60,000 nt of DNA from positions 21,440,509 to 21,500,508 of the forward strand of contig NC_087064.1 of the NCBI RefSeq assembly GCF_963678635.1, written 5' to 3'. Position 1 is the stretch's first letter; each line of letters opens with the position of its first letter. Below, piece by piece: positions 34,347 through 46,218 of the stretch. Origin of the DNA: Symsagittifera roscoffensis. Taxonomy: Eukaryota; Xenacoelomorpha; Acoela; Convolutidae. Both the position numbers and the translations under genes were made by a program. The notes under the pieces were generated by a model. It was given only the letters and a program-made list of their open reading frames with translations, had not been told where the DNA came from and did not search any database.

Positions 34347-35505
34347 TCAAATAGTCTCCCTCTTGCATGTCAGCTGGGATACACCAGTCCTCTGATGAGG
34401 CATTGTTTTGATGTTTTCGTAAGGAGCTGCACGTCCGGTGCTCAATCGATAAAAACGACCTCCTTGGTATACTTCAGTTATTCGGAATGGACCACACCAT
34501 TTTTTCAGTAATTTTTCGGTTCCCTTTGGTGGAACTACTTCCTGGAACACCTGGACGCAATCTCCGATCTAGTAAGTTTTTGCATCCGCAGTCCTTTTAT
34601 CATATCTGCCTTTTATCAAATCATGGAGGTCCTGCTGTCTTCTAATAACATCACGCACGTACGTTTGCGGTGCTGTTTTCTTTCCTTCGTACTCAAGGTA
34701 GAAGAATGTTAATGGAAGAGCTTTCTCGTGGCCAGTTAGCATCATGTGCGGACTTATTCCCGTGGTGAAATCTTCTGTGCTGTTGTAAGCGCCCATCAAT
34801 TGCAGCAAGTGTCTATCCCAGTCATCCATGTAGCGTGAGCAACAAACTCTCAACACGGACACCAACGTGCGATTTTGCCTTTCAACTAGGCCATTCGTTA
34901 GTGGGTGATAAGTGGTCGAGTGGGCCTGTGCCACCTGCGACCTTTTCACTAACTCCTTCGTGAGATCACCCACGAATGCTTTGCCATTGTCTGATTGGAA
35001 TTAGATGGGGGCATCCGTGTCTCGCTATCCATACATTTATCAAGTGATCGCACGTTTCTTCCGCTGATGCTGTCATGCAAGGTGCCACTTCTGCGTATTT
35101 ATTGAAATGATCAATCATTACCAGCACTTGATTGTAGCTCGTGGCTGTCATGCCTATCTTCTGATGATCAATTTGCACCACCTCGTTGAACCCTGATGGT
35201 TCTATTGACTGCAGGGGGAACCTCAGTTTCCTGGGTTCCTTCTTCTGTTGACAAGACAAGCATGCAGAGATCCCCTTTTAACAGGCCATCTTCATACCAG
35301 GCCATTCGAATCGTTTCTGTATCCTGTTGTACACTTTGTCCACGCCTTGATGTCCCATCTGATTATGTGAACGAAAGAGCAATTCGTTCTGGTACAACTG
35401 TGGTAACACTATTGAATTATATTTCTAAAGGACTTTGTCGTCTTCCTTGCGTTTACAGGGCACGATTCCGTCTTTGTTCAAGTACAGCAAATCTTTTCTC
35501 TTCAA
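34347..35505 (-). pseudogene. Ty3/gypsy-type integrase
   Basis: All three integrase parts can be seen on the minus strand. The N-terminal zinc-binding HHCC is at about 35375-35250 (SHNQMGHQG ... ACLSC), broken by a TAA near 35280. The catalytic core has its first Asp in VQIDHQKIG (about 35185), the second in SDNGKAF (about 34985, reached after a one-base frame change), and the Glu in NGLVERQNR (about 34890). The GPY/F-type C-terminal module is at 34510-34400 (KKWCGPFRITEV ... GRFYRLS). A TAG separates core and C-terminal module near 34571. So the DDE triad residues are all still encoded but the frame is interrupted at least three times. Integrase inserts the cDNA of the element; this copy cannot make an intact one. 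Confidence 0.85.
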
Positions 35506-36650
35506 TTAAATTTGCTGCAAGATCTTATAGCTGTCTTCCTCTAGATCTCCTTTGTCAGTTGCTCCGTTCTCGATCCATCTGTTCAGATTGCTCGTCAACC
35601 TATCATTTCGTTGAGCCCTTAAGAGATCCGACAGCCGGTACCTGGCTTTCAGATATGTCTTTACCACGTTAAATTGTCCGCTTATTATCTCCGGGGCGTG
35701 AGCATCATCCATCAACTTGACACACCATATCTTCTTCAAAGGTGTTGCTTCCTGCACTAATGGTCCAGATTGGTACGGACGACCGTAGCATGCAGAAGTA
35801 ACCTGGTCGGACGTTTCGAAACTGCTATCAGTTCAAGCTCATCTGCGGCATTATCCACTACAGTACCCTCCTCGTCGGAGGTATACCTGTCTCTGTCAGG
35901 GTCCTGATGCATTTCCCGATCCAACCCGCGCTGTTTCCATTCCACTAACAAGGAATGAATCGCAATCTCCTAGACAACAAAATTGGAAGTAGTTTCGGAT
36001 GTATTCTCCCAGGACTGAGTCCTTGAGTCATCACTCGAGCCGGCGGATTCTACATAATTATACTCCAACTTGTCTGTGATGTTTCTCGACTCCCCGGACA
36101 AAAGTTCGTCCCTTGGTCGCCTTGAATTCGACTCCCCGGACAAATCCTCGTGTCCGGGCCTGAAAGTGCATGACTCCCCGGACAATGTCTCGTCTCCAGA
36201 TGAGCTGTCCGAGCACGGTTCGTGCTCTTCTCTTGCCTCGGTGAATTGAATTTTTCTCGTCACGCTGGATTTTGACTTGACCCTGACTTCCTCAGTGGTT
36301 TGGACATTTGTTGCTTCCAATGTTCCGTGTACGAAGTCGTCAAGAAAACATCCTTGGGCATCGAGTTCACTAGCTTGTTCACCATCGACAACATCGCGAC
36401 TCCGGATTGTTACCGGCCTTTTCTCTGTTCTTTCAGTGCTGGTCAACCGTTGCATAGTCTCCATCCACTCATAATCATGCCGTTCAACCTCTCTGTCTAG
36501 CAGGTCATGGAGTTTCAACGTGACGTCCGTTGCCACTTTCACCGTCTTGTTCATTAGGGCTATGCTGTTGATGTTCAGCCTTGTCAGTTCTTGTTGAACC
36601 AGGTTTGATCGAACCAGCAAGTCCAACGGGACCGGATCACCTTGCGACAA
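35506..36650 (-). pseudogene. long Pol linker between RNase H and integrase, with internal repeats
   Basis: Frames 36650-35970, 35951-35757 and 35757-35506 follow one another with stops between them. The first, 226 residues, is helical for about 90 residues, then Ser/Glu-rich. It holds a short repeat in which LSGES recurs three times at 12-14-residue spacing (about 36185-36090). At DNA level the phrase GACTCCCCGGACAA recurs four times. The last part (RYRLSDLLRAQRNDRL, then a helix) leads into the integrase zinc finger. Ty3/gypsy elements usually have only a short tether here; more than 350 residues is unusual. Confidence 0.6.
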
Positions 36651-36769
36651 CCTTTTTTTCTATTTCCGCGGCAACTTCAAGGGAAGTTCGGGATGCCCTG
36701 GTATGGGATGCCCTGACTTGTCGAGCCATCTAGTGAATGGCAGTTCGTCGTAGGTTCCTTTGTCCAGAA

Positions 36770-38300
36770 TCAAAATCCATCCTTAATCTCCGCTTGGCTG
36801 GCCTGCCTCTCCTCTAGTCGCTCGTAAAATTCCGTCTTTTTGCTGAGGCTATCGGTATTCTTGTGCTTATCACGCGTTCGATGCTCTATGATCATGTGGT
36901 ATCCGTCAAGGCGCACGATCCAACGACCAATATAGCTTTGGTCCATTGAATAGGTTTTCAGCCAGGCAAAAGCACTATTGTCCACATGCAACTTGAAGGA
37001 AGCACTCCCTAAGAAGGCTCTGCATTTTTCCACGAAAGTGACCACCGCAAACATCTCCGCTTTTGGTGCACCGAACTTCATTTCAGTGTCGCTCAGGACT
37101 TTACTTCCATAGGCTACTGGTCGGAGAACGGTTCTCCCGTTCCATTCTTGTTCTTGGTAAACTATGCCCGATATCGCAACCACTGAGGCGTCCGTATCTA
37201 ACATCCCCTTTTCTGTCGGCACGCCGAGAACCGGAGCCTCGCAGAGTTTGCACTTAAAATTCTCAAAGGAGACCTGAGCCTTGTCAGTCTAGCAGAATTT
37301 CTGACCTTTATTTTGCGGCAGTTTCTGCATGCGGTATATTTTGTCTGCATATCTCTTGATAAACTCTAGGTAGTAGTTAGCGAATCCGAGGAAGATCATC
37401 AATTGCGTGTCGGTCTTCGGTGGTTTTCATTTCAACACCGCTTCAACCGCTTCGGGATCGTGTCTGACCCCGTGTTTATCTACAAGGCGGCCCAGATACT
37501 TGATTAAGTCTCTCAAGATTTCGCACTTTGAACATTTGCACTTCAGACCCACTTGATTCATGCAATCAAAGGCCTCGTCTAGTCTCTTTATATGGTCCTC
37601 TAGAGTTGGTGTCGCGATGACCACGTCATTAGCGTAACACATTATGAGGATGTCATACTTTTTAGTTACATTCGTGAGTGCCTGAGCCATTAATTGTTGG
37701 AACGTAGCCGACGCATTGCATAATCCAAACGGCATTTTTTTCCTCAGCCCCAGTTCGCACGCAAAGCCTGTTTCCTCTCGATCCTGTTTTCTGAAGGACA
37801 CCTGCCAGAAGGCAGAGCCCAAATCCAGCGTTGTGAAGATTTTTGCATCTCCTAACTGGGAGAGGCTCTCGTCGATGCGGGGAATCGGGTTTGCAACCTT
37901 TATCGTTACCGCATTCAGGTAGCGGAAGTCACAACAAAACCTAAGTTGCTCCGTTTCTTTTTTGCCATGACCACGCCGCAGGCCCACGGGGACTTCGACG
38001 GTTCGATCATGTCATACTCCATTAGCATTTCAATTTCTTTTCTGCATGCTTCTGATTTGTGTGAGGTAATTCTCTTTGCCCCTTCCCTGTGAGGTACTGA
38101 GCCCTCTTCTATTACGATCTCATGCTCTTCAAAACTGCAGCAACTTATATTGGCCTTATGCCTCGAAAAAACGTCTTCGTTCCGATTAAACACCAGTCTG
38201 AGCGAGTCCAGTTCCTTGTCCGAATTTTTGCCTTTTAAATGCTCTATCTCTGGCTTGTTTGCTGCTAATTCTGTTTCTGTCGGTCTCTCAGGAAAATTTG
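36770..38300 (-). pseudogene. Ty3/gypsy-type reverse transcriptase and RNase H
   Basis: The RT begins around 38200 with SRHKANISC and HEIVIEEG, then EMLMEYDMIEPSKSPWA. After a frameshift near 37,960 it continues open to 37427: RFCCDFRYLN, motif A TTLDLGSAFWQV (about 37830), motif B MPFGLCNASATFQQLM (about 37735-37690), and motif C CYANDVVIA. The usual Y-x-D-D box is Y-A-N-D: the first catalytic Asp is Asn (AAT, 37630-37628). A TGA-type break near 37426 and a TAG near 37291 interrupt the connection. RNase H (37222-36770) shows LDTDAS, APKAEMFAVV, LHVDNSAFAWLK and NTDSLSKK in order. Copying of RNA into DNA is the job of this protein; the lost Asp and the frame breaks make it inactive. Confidence 0.9.
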
Positions 38301-38365
38301 AACAACTAGACAGCCCATCATTTGTCTCTGACTTCATTGAAAACAATTTTTCAGAAGATTTCAAT

Positions 38366-39867
38366 TCACTTATTCTCTTTAGTAATCTTGGTTTCTTGGT
38401 TGCCCTTGCATTCTTGGTTGGCATGCAAGGGACACTTTGTTTCGTCAAATTTTTTAAAGTTCTCCACACTCTGATAGTCTGTGTTCAGAGGCAATGCGTA
38501 GCCAAGCTTCTTTCCTCGTTGTATCGTCACCGTGGTTGCCTCTGTGTTCAACAACACACAAACACACAGTCCGCTCTGAGTGAGTGAGAAGCTTCTTCCT
38601 AAAACAGCTGAGCTTTTACTGTTGGAATTTGGAACCAGACACACCTGTCTGTTGTTGCTCAGCTCATATTGGTTCCTCATCCTAAATGTCGCTATTACAG
38701 CCTGATCTGGTTTTAACCTAACCTTCCTATCTAGGAAAATTGGCCACTTTGCCTGGTTAATCAGGGTTTTTTTAATTGGTTTCTTTTCATACTTCCTCTC
38801 AGCGTCCTTGATTCTTATCAACCCGTCGTTGAGGTCGATCGTGACATCAAAGTTGCGCACAAAATCCCGTCTGAGGGTGAACTGGTCGGACTCGTCAAGA
38901 TTCTCGATAACCAGGAAACTCATCCAGAGATGTCTCCCTCCTAGCTGCAACGAGAAGATAGGGGTCCTTCCGGTAACGTATATTGTACCCTGATTAGCCT
39001 CTGCCAGTCTGATGTTTGTCGGAATCAGATCCGACCTATCAAAACCCATGTCATCCAGGTGCTCACAGGCATGACACTGACCACTTCTCCGGTGTCTAAT
39101 AGTCCCTTCACGAAGAGTTGTCTACCCTGCACGTCCAGTACATTTGCGGCCAGATCGGCTTCACAGCCTATGTGGACGGCATCCTGTTCGAGCATGGCGT
39201 TGAGTCCGATTCCTCGGACCTTAAGCTCCTCTCGACCAATGTAGATCCGACCTACGTGGTCAGCTGCAACAGTCCCGTGAGCTTTGCTGTAAAAGTTTAT
39301 TCCATCCATGTTCATTAAAATCGGATTTGGGCCATGGACCTCGATGTGATGTCCATCTACTTTCATTAGTCTTGGACATCCTGTTGTGAGCAACGCTCGC
39401 ACTGCTCTTGAGTCCAAGTTGGGATTCTTCTCTCTCAAGTAGTCCGCGTAGATGTCCAGGTGTACTAGCGTGATCTCCGACGGCTCGCTCCAGTTTTTCA
39501 CCACTTGATAGCCCGAGACCGATATGACCGACATTGTTTTTGTCCCTTCTCTTGTCATGTCGAAGGTCTTCCCCGAAATGATATTCAGCTTTAGACCCTG
39601 CTTCCTGGGTTCCTGGTTATCCTCTCCCTTCGTCGATCTTCCCAGAATGTCAAGTTTCTCGCGCCGCTCTGTGTTCTCTAATTGTGACCTTACCCATTGC
39701 TCAACCTCTTTGGTGGACAATTCTTACTGGACATTTTGTAATGCGGCCCGTGCCGCTAGGCCATAATCCACCTTGAGCGGGCTGGTTGACTCCGTCTCCA
39801 GGCTTGAGGCAATTGCCTCATCAGATAAGGTTTTCACCTTCTTGGTTGTGAAGGTGCCTGTTGTCAT
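38366..39867 (-). pseudogene. Ty3/gypsy-type Pol N-terminus with aspartic protease
   Basis: Pol appears to start at ATG 39867 (MTTGTFTTKK). It meets a TAA after about 50 codons and continues open from 39720. The retropepsin active site is LLDTGEVVSVMP, with the catalytic Asp at 39096-39094. About 15 codons later a frameshift near 39,040 moves the reading to 39049-38366, where the rest of the protease (SFLVIENLD, then RRDFVRNFDV where LGRDF is typical) and the connection to RT follow. Before the protease there is an unassigned domain of about 200 residues with HIGCEADLAANVLD. In these elements the protease cuts Gag-Pol into its products. The broken frame indicates a dead copy. Confidence 0.8.
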
Positions 39868-39889
39868 CTTTTTCTTTTATGACTCGGCT

Positions 39890-42173
39890 TCAATAATCAA
39901 GCGGGCTCGACTTGCCTTGACCCCCAAAACGCCTCCTCATAGCGGGGATGCTTCGCGTATGCTACTGCATCCCAAAACTGAGTGCAATCCGACTTGAAAT
40001 TTCCCTCCAAATTGCAGAAGAAGCATCTTGGTCCATATCTTATTATGATTCTTCTCACATGCTCTTCCTGGTCCTCATCAGTCGCATCAAGGTCGTCAAG
40101 AAAGTAGCCTATTGCTTTCATGTTTTGCTTGTAAGCCGAACAGGTGGAAACATGGTTGTTCATCGAACCACAATTCGCGCATGACCTCCTCTTATCCATG
40201 TCGTCACGAGGTCTGTACTGACTGTAGTTCGCGTCAGTGTTTGTTCTGCTGTAGTTGTCATAATTGCTGTAACGGTTTTGCGCCCTTGGTTTTATGAGCA
40301 AGTAATCACGCGACTTAATGCGCAAATCATCGGATGTGGGCACCTGGTCAAGCGACAGGGTGAAATGTGTGCCCAACATGGTTTTCAGCTCATCACTTTT
40401 TACTCTATCTATGAACTTTGAGGCGATTGCCAAGTTTCGCTCCGATATTATCTCATCGTGATTGCTCCTCCTTCTGAGTAACTCAGGGTCATCCAAAAAT
40501 TTGTCTATGGATTCGTCATTTCGTTGACGCCTCTTTTCAAACTTCACCATAGATTGATGCCCTTGTACACCAGAGCCGAAACGATTCAGCAAGATCTTGC
40601 GAGCGCTGTCTCGTTCATTAGTCCTTTTTTACACAACTTAGGGCGGTACCCTCTAGTTTGCTCGTCAATGCGCTGCATTCCTGTTTCTTTGAGAGATTCT
40701 TTTCCTTAAAAATGTAATTTCATCAGCTCTATCCAGGTGTCTTTGCAGCCATCTGACTCGTCCTTGTATGACTTCGGCTTTTTGATCATCCTTCTTGACT
40801 TCTATCCTCTCTCGGTTGACTTCGAGAGTTTGGTGATGAACGTTTCAAGAGATCTATTTAAGGGCTCAAACATTGAGGCGTACATCGTTGTGTCCTGCGA
40901 AACGGTAGTCAGATCTGGCACTGATCTGGCTTGTGGCATAATGGGCAACCGTGTCCCCGAAGTGGCACCCGCCTCCGGTGGGACTGGGTTCGTCCAACCC
41001 GGCCATGACGGTGCTGCCCTGGGGTTTTCCCAGATATTGGACTCAAAATTTGTTACTGACCACGGGTGGGCCCCAGCATAGCTGTGAGCTCCGTCTCCAT
41101 CAGTCGCCCGACGTGAGCCCTCTCTCGGGGAAGGACGCTCCTCCCAAGTGCTACCGTTTAAGATATCGTCTAGCTTTCACATCATCAGGTCAGAATTGGC
41201 ATCTAGACTCTTCTCCAGGCTGATCATCGTATGAGCATAGGTATCGTCATGATCGTTCAACAATCGCTCAATCTCTCTAGCCATTGTGATGTCTCTTTCT
41301 TCCGACTCCTTGGCTGCTAAGCATTGATCGGTGTTCCGAATCAATTGGGCCTGATCGGTTCTTGCCTGTGATTTTACATCCAAAAGCTCATTTCGCAACT
41401 TCTCTTGACCTTGCTGGGCCCTCTCATCGACTCGATCTAATTTCTTAGTCATGTCCCGTCGCAGCTCTTGGAGGCCTGTCATTATTCCGGCAAACATGTC
41501 ACTCATGTCGCTAGCCGTTCCCAGCATTGGGGTAAAACCAAGAGACGATGATGTCAATTGAGGTTGCAGCCTGGTACTCGACGATGCACCACCCTTCTGT
41601 GTGCCCATCGGCAGCATTAGCCTGTCGTACGTAGACGACCTTCCGATCGTTATTCCGTGTGACATTGGTCTAGTTGGCGAGTCCGACAACGCTTCCTTGC
41701 TCTTCTCCTGTCTCGGGCTAGGTTTGAAGTCCATGTCCGAGTGCTTGAGCCCCAAATCGTCATATCCAAAGGACAATCCATCAGTTCGGAGCGACCTCAT
41801 GCGTTCATCGTATATCGTCTTGAAGCTTCTCTTCGCTTTTGAACTTGTTTGCTCCACCCTCGGTGACCTGTTTGACTAGAAAGGATGGTTACTTTCTCCA
41901 CCTGCTACTCTTAGTCTCCGATTTGGACGTTCCCTTGAACAATACTTTTCCTCGCGCTTCGACCTCGGAACGCTCTGTGGCCTCCTGTTCTTTCAACTTC
42001 CTCCCGTCCAAAGTCCTCCCTGGCTCTTCCAGGTCCGCGTGATGGTGGTAGTCGGGTCGGATCAGCATTTGCTCCCCCTCCTAGAAGGGATCCGTTGGTG
42101 TCCCGCTCGCCGGTCCGGCCTCAGCACTTCGCCCTTTATCACCATTGAAGTTCTTCTCCCTTCTGAGTTTCAT
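39890..42173 (-). pseudogene. Ty3/gypsy-type Gag with altered zinc knuckles
   Basis: ATG at 42173 (MKLRREKNF) starts a Gag that can be followed to about 39897 through several frame breaks (TAG and TAA near 42080 and 41880, frameshifts between 41177 and 40592). The 41857-41177 part has Ser-rich and then coiled-coil sequence (MTKKLDRVDERAQQG, ESEERDITMAREIERLL). The 40592-39897 part is the capsid end and nucleocapsid: LLNRFGSG, FIDRVKSDELKTML, then an Arg/Tyr-rich stretch and two knuckle-like motifs. The first, CANCGSMNNHVSTC, has its His one place later than the usual C-x2-C-x4-H-x4-C. The second, CFFCNLEGNFKSDC, has Asn where the His belongs. Gag forms the particle and binds RNA. Confidence 0.8.
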
Positions 42174-44600
42174 TCAGCTCATTGAAAGACCAGCTTGACA
42201 TCTAGTCGTTACTTCGTCAGCAAAAACGTCGGAAACGCTGCTAATCGTGTATCGGCTACTCAGTCTTTTAAAATTTTGCATCGTTCCGTGCTCAACCTGG
42301 GAACATTAGTTGCTACTCCTAACGAGTCTTTACGCTGCATGTCTCGTGATTAAAAAAAATTTCGACGGCAATGCACAAGTTCCAAAATCAATTTCGAAAA
42401 AAACTTGCTCACGCCTACTCACTCAACTCTTTTAATATCAAAAATATCCTTTTAATCTCTTAGAGATACTATTAGTGACTCAGCTCAAGTTACACAAAAG
42501 GCCTGCTTAGTGTTAATATACTACTAACTCCACTCAGTTACCTGGTATAACAAAATCACAAATTTTTACAGGACATTACAAAAACACACAAAACACAATT
42601 GATAACTAGATAAGAATACCCTATAGGTGACATTGATCTTTTTGTTCAGTATCACTTTAGCGCTACAGACATATAAAATCACTGCCTCGTTTAAAATCAA
42701 ACAATATTCTAAAAAAGAGCAGTGATGGTTTCAGTAACAGATATTTATAACTTATTCCTAAAGAAAAAAGACTTCCCTCGATTGGAACACTCCAAAAGAA
42801 CAAAGCCCAGGACACTGTCTTTTCAAGTGAGTGTGTCCTGTCTAATACACTCACCGAGGTCTTCTTTTAGGTGTCCTGCGATTGCCCGAGCTGTCCTACT
42901 AAGTAGCTCAAGGCAAATTCTGATCGAAAATTTTTAAAGTCTATGAAAAAGCTTTCCCACACCCGGACAGCTCCAAGTTCACGAGAGCAGGGAACAATTT
43001 TTTTTCTCAAGTGAGTGTGTATTGCCTAATAAACTCACCGAGGTCTTCTTTTATATGCTCCCAGATAACCGAGCTTTACTATCAAGGCAACCACACAACC
43101 AAAATCACAATAAAAAAAAATTTCTTGTTCGGGTACTTCTAATAAACCCGATCTAGAATCCAAATTTGATCTCAAATTTCCGTATCAACTGGGCTCCTAA
43201 ATTCCCAATATTTACACCCCGTTAGTATTTGTCCTTCTATTCCGACCCCAAATGGATATTTAAGATGTTCAAACTGCCCCGGAGGGTACCTCTAACTCTT
43301 TACTAAGGAGGGTTGTTAAGGGGCTTAAGTCACTTAGGAGGGTTACTTCGGAGGGTTGTTAAGACACTTAGCTTACGCTGGAGAGTTACCTCGGATGTTA
43401 ACTTAGTCACCTAAGTAACTTCGGAGGGTCCCCTTAAATTCACTAAGGAGGGTCAATAAGAGGTTTAACTTAATTCTAAACTTTTCAAGTCTCACTTAGA
43501 AGCGTCTCGCACTAGTCTCAGAAAGCGTCAAAACTAGCTAAATTCATTCCGGGGGTTATTTTAACTTCACCGGAAGCTTGCGTTCTGAAAATTTGGACCC
43601 TCCGAACCAACAAATTCTAAAAAAAAATTTCTTCCCTAAAGTTATCGACCCAAAAACGCGGTCTAGGAAAGTGATCAAAAACGTCGACTTATCGTACCAA
43701 AATTTTTCCGATCGGTTGGCTAGTCTTTGAGAAATCGCCAAAACCGCGTTTGTCAAATTGGCTTTTTTCACCACCTATACAGGCTCTGAAAGACTATTTC
43801 CGCAATTCTTACTGAAAGTGCCTAAAAACAATTGAAACGAGCGTAGTAGCCCCGTAAGGCACTAAAAAATGCAAAAAACTGGACCAAAAATGGTTTGGAA
43901 CAAAAATTGGGCCAAAAACTTTCAAATTTGGACCCTCCGATTCCTTCCTTTTCCAATCTTTAACTCCCTAGCTCTATCCACGGAGCTTTTCCGAGAGTTA
44001 CTCAAAATTCTCTTTGGCAACCGAGCACGTTATGCTAGCACGCTCCTAACACAAAAACTTTTATCGCTTTAACTCTGAAAACTCAAAAACTCGATCCACA
44101 AAACATATTGACAAATTTTGGAAAACTATCAAAATTTTGATCGGAAAAGTTTTGTTTTCGCTAACTTCTACTAAGTCGTTTTTCGCGCAATTTCTTTAGT
44201 TAGGGGGATTGAACTACGTAGTAGCTCACTGTACGGAAGCTTTTTGCTGTTCGGAAAAGCTCGGATATCTAAAATTTTGGGGTTTGACAGTTTGGTCGAA
44301 AATCAGTAATTTTCGACAAAATTGGGATGTTTCTCGGGTCTCAATAGGAGATAAGTAATACATAGTAAGAATCATAATCTATTAGTAAATGTTAATCAAT
44401 ATGACTATACCCTCCTTGGCACCAAAATACCCGAATTAAGACCCTTAACTCGGAAATTCACAATCGATGGAGGGTGCAATCGGACCGCGTCAATTGTGCC
44501 CCCCACCACTTAAGTTTTCATGAAATAGTACCCGAACGATTCTAAAATTGTGCCAACGATACCCAACAGTCGTTGTGGATGTTGTCCCTGATGCCCCTGT
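42174..44600. other. upstream region of the Ty3-like element, with short repeats, no gene
   Basis: If the element has a 5' LTR and primer-binding site they should lie here, but no matching LTR was found near 23 kb or 32-34 kb. Seen instead: a duplicated segment with CAAGTGAGTGTGT and CTCACCGAGGTCTTCTTTTA at 42825 and 43007 (183-bp offset); clustered GGAGGGTT/ACTTCGGAGGGT phrases in 43270-43455; and TTTGGACCCTCCGA twice (43594, 43926). The short open frames here have no domains. Confidence 0.45.
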
Positions 44601-46200
44601 TGAGTCTGGAACACGTCGGTCAACTTGCCACTCTACCCTACGGTCATCGGCAAAATCACCATTAACGTGCTTAAGTACTCAAACAACACTAAAGGGAGGG
44701 TACCTAACCCACCACCAAAACACACAACCTTTCGATCAGAAGCGATATAAATCAATCTGAAACAAAAACAATTAGGAATATCAGATCGCATCTCGTCCGG
44801 AAATAACATATAAACTGTCACTTTATGTTTTTTACTGTTTTTGGTCTTTTTTTTTTTGATTTTTTACTGTTTTTTTTGTACTTTTCTGTTTTCAAGTAAA
44901 AATTTTTTTGGCTTTTTAAAAATTATATACTATTTTTGTTCGGTTTTACGCTTTTTCTTTGATTATTTTTGGTCCCAGGGTCTTAGGATAAGCGGGGATA
45001 AAATGCTAGATAGCACCAGTCGGAGAGTCGGTACCTTCCGCCTTATACAATACAGGATAATAAGGCCTCTAAATCGGTCATACACCCGGAGCGGAGGGTT
45101 CGTCGCTGAAACATTTGCTGATCATGATGGTCTTATGCCTTTGACAGGCCCACCCCGGAGCGCCATAAAAACGTCTCTGTAACATTCGCCCAAATACTAC
45201 ACGGTGACGGAGCGTAGAAAAAGCACCTATAGAGGACTTGTCGGCGTCAGTTACCTAAATTCGACTAGTTTTTCACCATCTCGACCTAGCCAGTTGATTT
45301 TCTGGTCTGTTTCGGGCTCAGCAAAAAGTTACTCTTTTCAGGCCATCAGTCAAACGACTCTTAATCAGCTTCCGTTTACATGCAAAGAGAACCACATGGC
45401 TAGGTCTCGGATCCGCAGACCAGACGATTGCTATTAAAAACACGGCTCGAATATCCTATTTTACTATGTTTTTGGTGACAGTTCTCTATTAAATCCATTG
45501 GAGATGGATTGACCTTTCCCTCTTTCTAGAACTCATATTCTAAAATAACAAATAATACCGGTGTTAATTCAAAGGTTTAGGACATTGGAGTAGCAAAAAA
45601 GTCAGTTTATTATAGTTTTTCACCATATATCAGTCTCTGGGGGCCAAGCCTCCGCTTCCGCGCTCTTCCAGTCATAACGTCGTTATTATTTCAACTTCGT
45701 GGCACGGGAGGGTACTGCTCCTTCCTTCTTACCCATTGAAGCCTCCTTTCTGGCTAACTACTTCCGTTAAGTGTCTTATCGTGGGTGATCGTCACAATAA
45801 GAGGCTTCGCTTTTTCTGTCAATTTTCTCGACCGTCTGTCTCTCACTAATTTGCTGTGTTTTTTGTCACTTTCTAGCCAAAAACAGCAATTTCCCGTATT
45901 TCTCAGAAATAGACTTTCTGCAATCGAATTTTCGAAAATTAAAAATTCCAGAATATTCTAGCCTCGTTCTCAACAATACATGATTACTAAGGCCTTTAAT
46001 GTCTTTTTCGTGCTGCGATGGAAGGTTCTGCTGTGCCAATCCGGGGGAATGGCACCATATTTCATTGGTCAAAAGCAGTGCTGGACATTTTCCTCATTTT
46101 TTTCAGATCTTTGTTCGTTTTGTAAACATTCCAAAACTAAATTTTTTCCTGATGATGCACAAAATGTTCGAAAACGTTTGAATTTTCAGTTTCAAAGGCT
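44601..46200. other. intergenic, no gene recognised
   Basis: 44.6-44.8 kb is composition-balanced, 44.82-44.97 kb is an extreme T-rich stretch, and 45.0-45.45 kb is again balanced, with plus-strand open frames (44841-45182, 45204-45437) that show no domain and no splice context I trust. 45.6-45.85 kb is a GC-richer block without frames. It could contain more mobile-element debris that I cannot place. Confidence 0.35.
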
Positions 46201-46218
46201 TATAAGTCTTCTTACTTT

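Noticed and set aside
42174-44600. 5' LTR of the Ty3-like element.
   Set aside because: No stretch here matches anything at 22.5-23.6 kb or 32.3-34.1 kb by eye, and no convincing primer-binding site was found, so I cannot support an LTR call.
44841-45437. Plus-strand frames of 113 and 77 codons.
   Set aside because: The first is translated from an extreme T-run; the second lacks domains and splice context.
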